Source: an uncultured Stomatobaculum sp. (lineage in GTDB: Bacteria > Bacillota > Clostridia > Lachnospirales > Lachnospiraceae). From it: a stretch of DNA of 6,869 nt. Where the stretch lies: contig CALLVJ010000144.1 of assembly GCA_938010625.1 (NCBI GenBank), positions 1 to 6,869 of the forward strand. The letters run 5' to 3'. Both the position numbers and the translations under genes were made by a program. The notes below the pieces were generated by a model, which saw only the letters and a list, made by a program, of their open reading frames with translations, was not told the origin of the DNA and ran no database searches. Shown piece by piece: positions 5,494 to 6,869 of the stretch (positions are counted from its first letter, which is position 1; every line of letters starts with the position of its first letter).

Positions 5494-6869
5494 ATTTTGC
5501 TTCCCGCAACGCAGGATATAGCTTGTTGATTTTGCGCACCAAAATTTCAAATGCTTTCGGTGCCGAGTAATATACTTCCTCCTGTTCTCTGCCAACCAAC
5601 GCGACGACGCCTGCATTTCGGGTCAGTTCTCTCCCTAATGCCAATGCACACTCTCTGGCCTGTCTCTGCCACTCTAATATCTTCTCTTCCATTTTCTCCC
5701 CCAAACTGCTCGGATCAACAGAATTAAGCCAAGCGCGGAAAGGAAAATCTAAAGCCGCGTAGCTAGTCTCTCGCGCGTCTTGAAAAGCATCTCCACCGGT
5801 CTTATCTCCTGCCGCGATTGTTACATCTTTTGCCAGTCCTCCAATAATGCCCGCGAGCCTGTCGCAATTCTCCACTTCTCCCTTGATTCTGGACACCCAT
5901 GCTCCCCCAGAGGTCTGCTCTATCTCTGCAAGCAACCCTGCCGCAAAAGAAAGCTGATCTTCAAACGCATCATTGACAAAGAAATCCTTATCTCCGTACT
6001 GCACAGAGACAATTCTGAAATTACACGGCTGTTTTCCTTCTATCTTCAGATTCTTGTACAGTGCTTGATTCCATCTCACAATTCCAGGCAAGTAGGCACC
6101 TTCTTCTGCACAGAAAATGGAACCAAATTCTCTCCACATCTGCACGCCTGCTCTGTGCCGTCTGGGCTGATACTGAATTGATTTCTTGTCCGCCGTTCTT
6201 CCCCAAATGGTCATCTGTTCTGTAGAAGCGCTTTCCTTGGGAAAGAAATCTCCACCTAAAAGTGTAAATCCATCTACAGTAGCTACATCTGCGCGGTGTA
6301 ACAGAAGCCGTCTTGACTGCAAGGTCAGCAATTCAGCTTGGTTTCCCGGCAATTGAATTTCTTCTCGCTCTTTCCACGGTGCCTGCTCTCTTTCCCAGAC
6401 TGCCACATTCTCCTGCTCCCATGTCTCAGTTCCATCTTTTAGTAACGTCAGATTCAGGAGAAGGGTTTCAAACAACGTCTTGCCAACAGCAGTAATAATT
6501 CCTAACTTGCCAAGCCATCCAGCGCCCGGAGAAGGCAATCCCTTTTTCTTGGGTTTTGCCGAAGTATCATCAAATCCATTGAGATACAAAAGCCATCTAG
6601 CTGCTTCTGCATTAGAAAGGACTCTTTTCCCCTTGCCTGCTCGCGTCGAAAATAAACGCAATTTATTACTACTCTCTGAAATCTCGCCGTTTAACTTGGG
6701 AACCTCATATTCAGTCCCTGCCTCTGCACTAGTCGCCTGCCAAAACGGTCTCTCCTCATGAAACAGCCAAAAGCGTTCCCTCCACTGCTCCAAGTAGTCC
6801 TGTATCGGTTTTTCCGGAAACCGTCCCAGATCATACAGTGCCTTCCAACGACGGAATACTTCCTCTTCG
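5492..6869 (-). CDS. cas8e: Cascade large subunit Cas8e (Cse1/CasA), N-terminus cut by window edge
   Basis: The frame is open to the right edge, so 458 residues are visible and the true start lies outside. E. coli Cse1 has about 500, so some 40-70 residues are missing. A TTG at 6791-6793 could be read as a start but is internal: the 25 codons before it read as family sequence (EEEVFRRWKALYDLGRFPEK). Cas8e recognises the PAM in Cascade and recruits Cas3. Matching blocks: YLEQWRERFWLFHEERPFWQ, the usual Cse1 start region; NAEAARWLLYLNGFD; GKTLFETLLLNLTLL; VAVWERE; and ELLTLQSRRLLL, with the RRHRAGVQMWREF block after it. The C-terminal third is helical, as in the four-helix bundle of Cse1. No frameshift is seen. 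Confidence 0.95.
   Translation of the reverse strand, partial: EEEVFRRWKALYDLGRFPEKPIQDYLEQWRERFWLFHEERPFWQATSAEAGTEYEVPKLNGEISESSNKLRLFSTRAGKGKRVLSNAEAARWLLYLNGFDDTSAKPKKKGLPSPGAGWLGKLGIITAVGKTLFETLLLNLTLLKDGTETWEQENVAVWEREQAPWKEREEIQLPGNQAELLTLQSRRLLLHRADVATVDGFTLLGGDFFPKESASTEQMTIWGRTADKKSIQYQPRRHRAGVQMWREFGSIFCAEEGAYLPGIVRWNQALYKNLKIEGKQPCNFRIVSVQYGDKDFFVNDAFEDQLSFAAGLLAEIEQTSGGAWVSRIKGEVENCDRLAGIIGGLAKDVTIAAGDKTGGDAFQDARETSYAALDFPFRAWLNSVDPSSLGEKMEEKILEWQRQARECALALGRELTRNAGVVALVGREQEEVYYSAPKAFEILVRKINKLYPALREAK

Noticed and set aside
5043..5570. A 175-codon plus-strand frame opposite cse2
   Set aside because: Antisense shadow of cse2 and the cas8e end, with no family resemblance.
1..6869. 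A novel defence system, mobile element, tRNA or toxin gene hidden among the cas genes
   Set aside because: All sequence from 515 to 6869 is accounted for by seven standard type I-E genes with short junctions; no extra gene or element was found.

Overview
The window holds most of one type I-E (Cascade) CRISPR-Cas locus. It contains the end of a CRISPR array (1-482) and seven cas genes, all on the minus strand. In transcription order they are cas8e (5' end cut by the window edge), cse2/cas11, cas7e, cas5e, cas6e, cas1 and a cas2 fused to a DEDDh (DnaQ/epsilon-like) exonuclease domain. The array follows directly. No cas3 is visible; in this gene order it would be expected beyond the right edge. 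Nothing else is encoded, and coding density from 515 to 6869 is close to complete.

Host: the base composition is moderate, and ribosome binding sites are strong (AAAGGAGG before cse2, GAGGAG before cas6e). The repeat is very similar to type I-E repeats known from Gram-positive bacteria, and the Cas2-DEDDh fusion resembles that of Streptococcus thermophilus CRISPR4. This points to a Firmicute (Clostridia or Negativicutes are possible), but genus cannot be fixed from sequence reading alone.

Layout: 1-27 is the tail of a spacer that begins outside the window. Eight identical 28-nt repeats then alternate with seven complete 33-nt spacers, giving an exact 61-nt period. Only 32 nt separate the last repeat from the cas2 stop codon, so the leader, and probably the array promoter, must lie largely inside the 3' end of cas2. 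From there to the right edge runs one compact operon: cas2/cas1 and cas5e/cas7e overlap by 4 nt (ATGA), the other junctions are 8-13 nt, and the only larger gap (75 nt) lies just before cas7e.

How it works (family knowledge): Cas1 and Cas2-DEDDh capture and trim prespacers and insert them at the leader-proximal repeat. Cas6e cuts the array transcript below each repeat hairpin. Cas8e, Cas11, Cas7e, Cas5e and Cas6e form Cascade around the crRNA, find PAM-flanked DNA and recruit Cas3. All catalytic residues checked in Cas1, in the exonuclease part of Cas2 and at the Cas6e histidine are present, so the visible part looks functional. It is a known system type. The most informative details are the near-absence of an intergenic leader, a pyrimidine bias at the first spacer base (8/8), and the intact exonuclease fused to Cas2.
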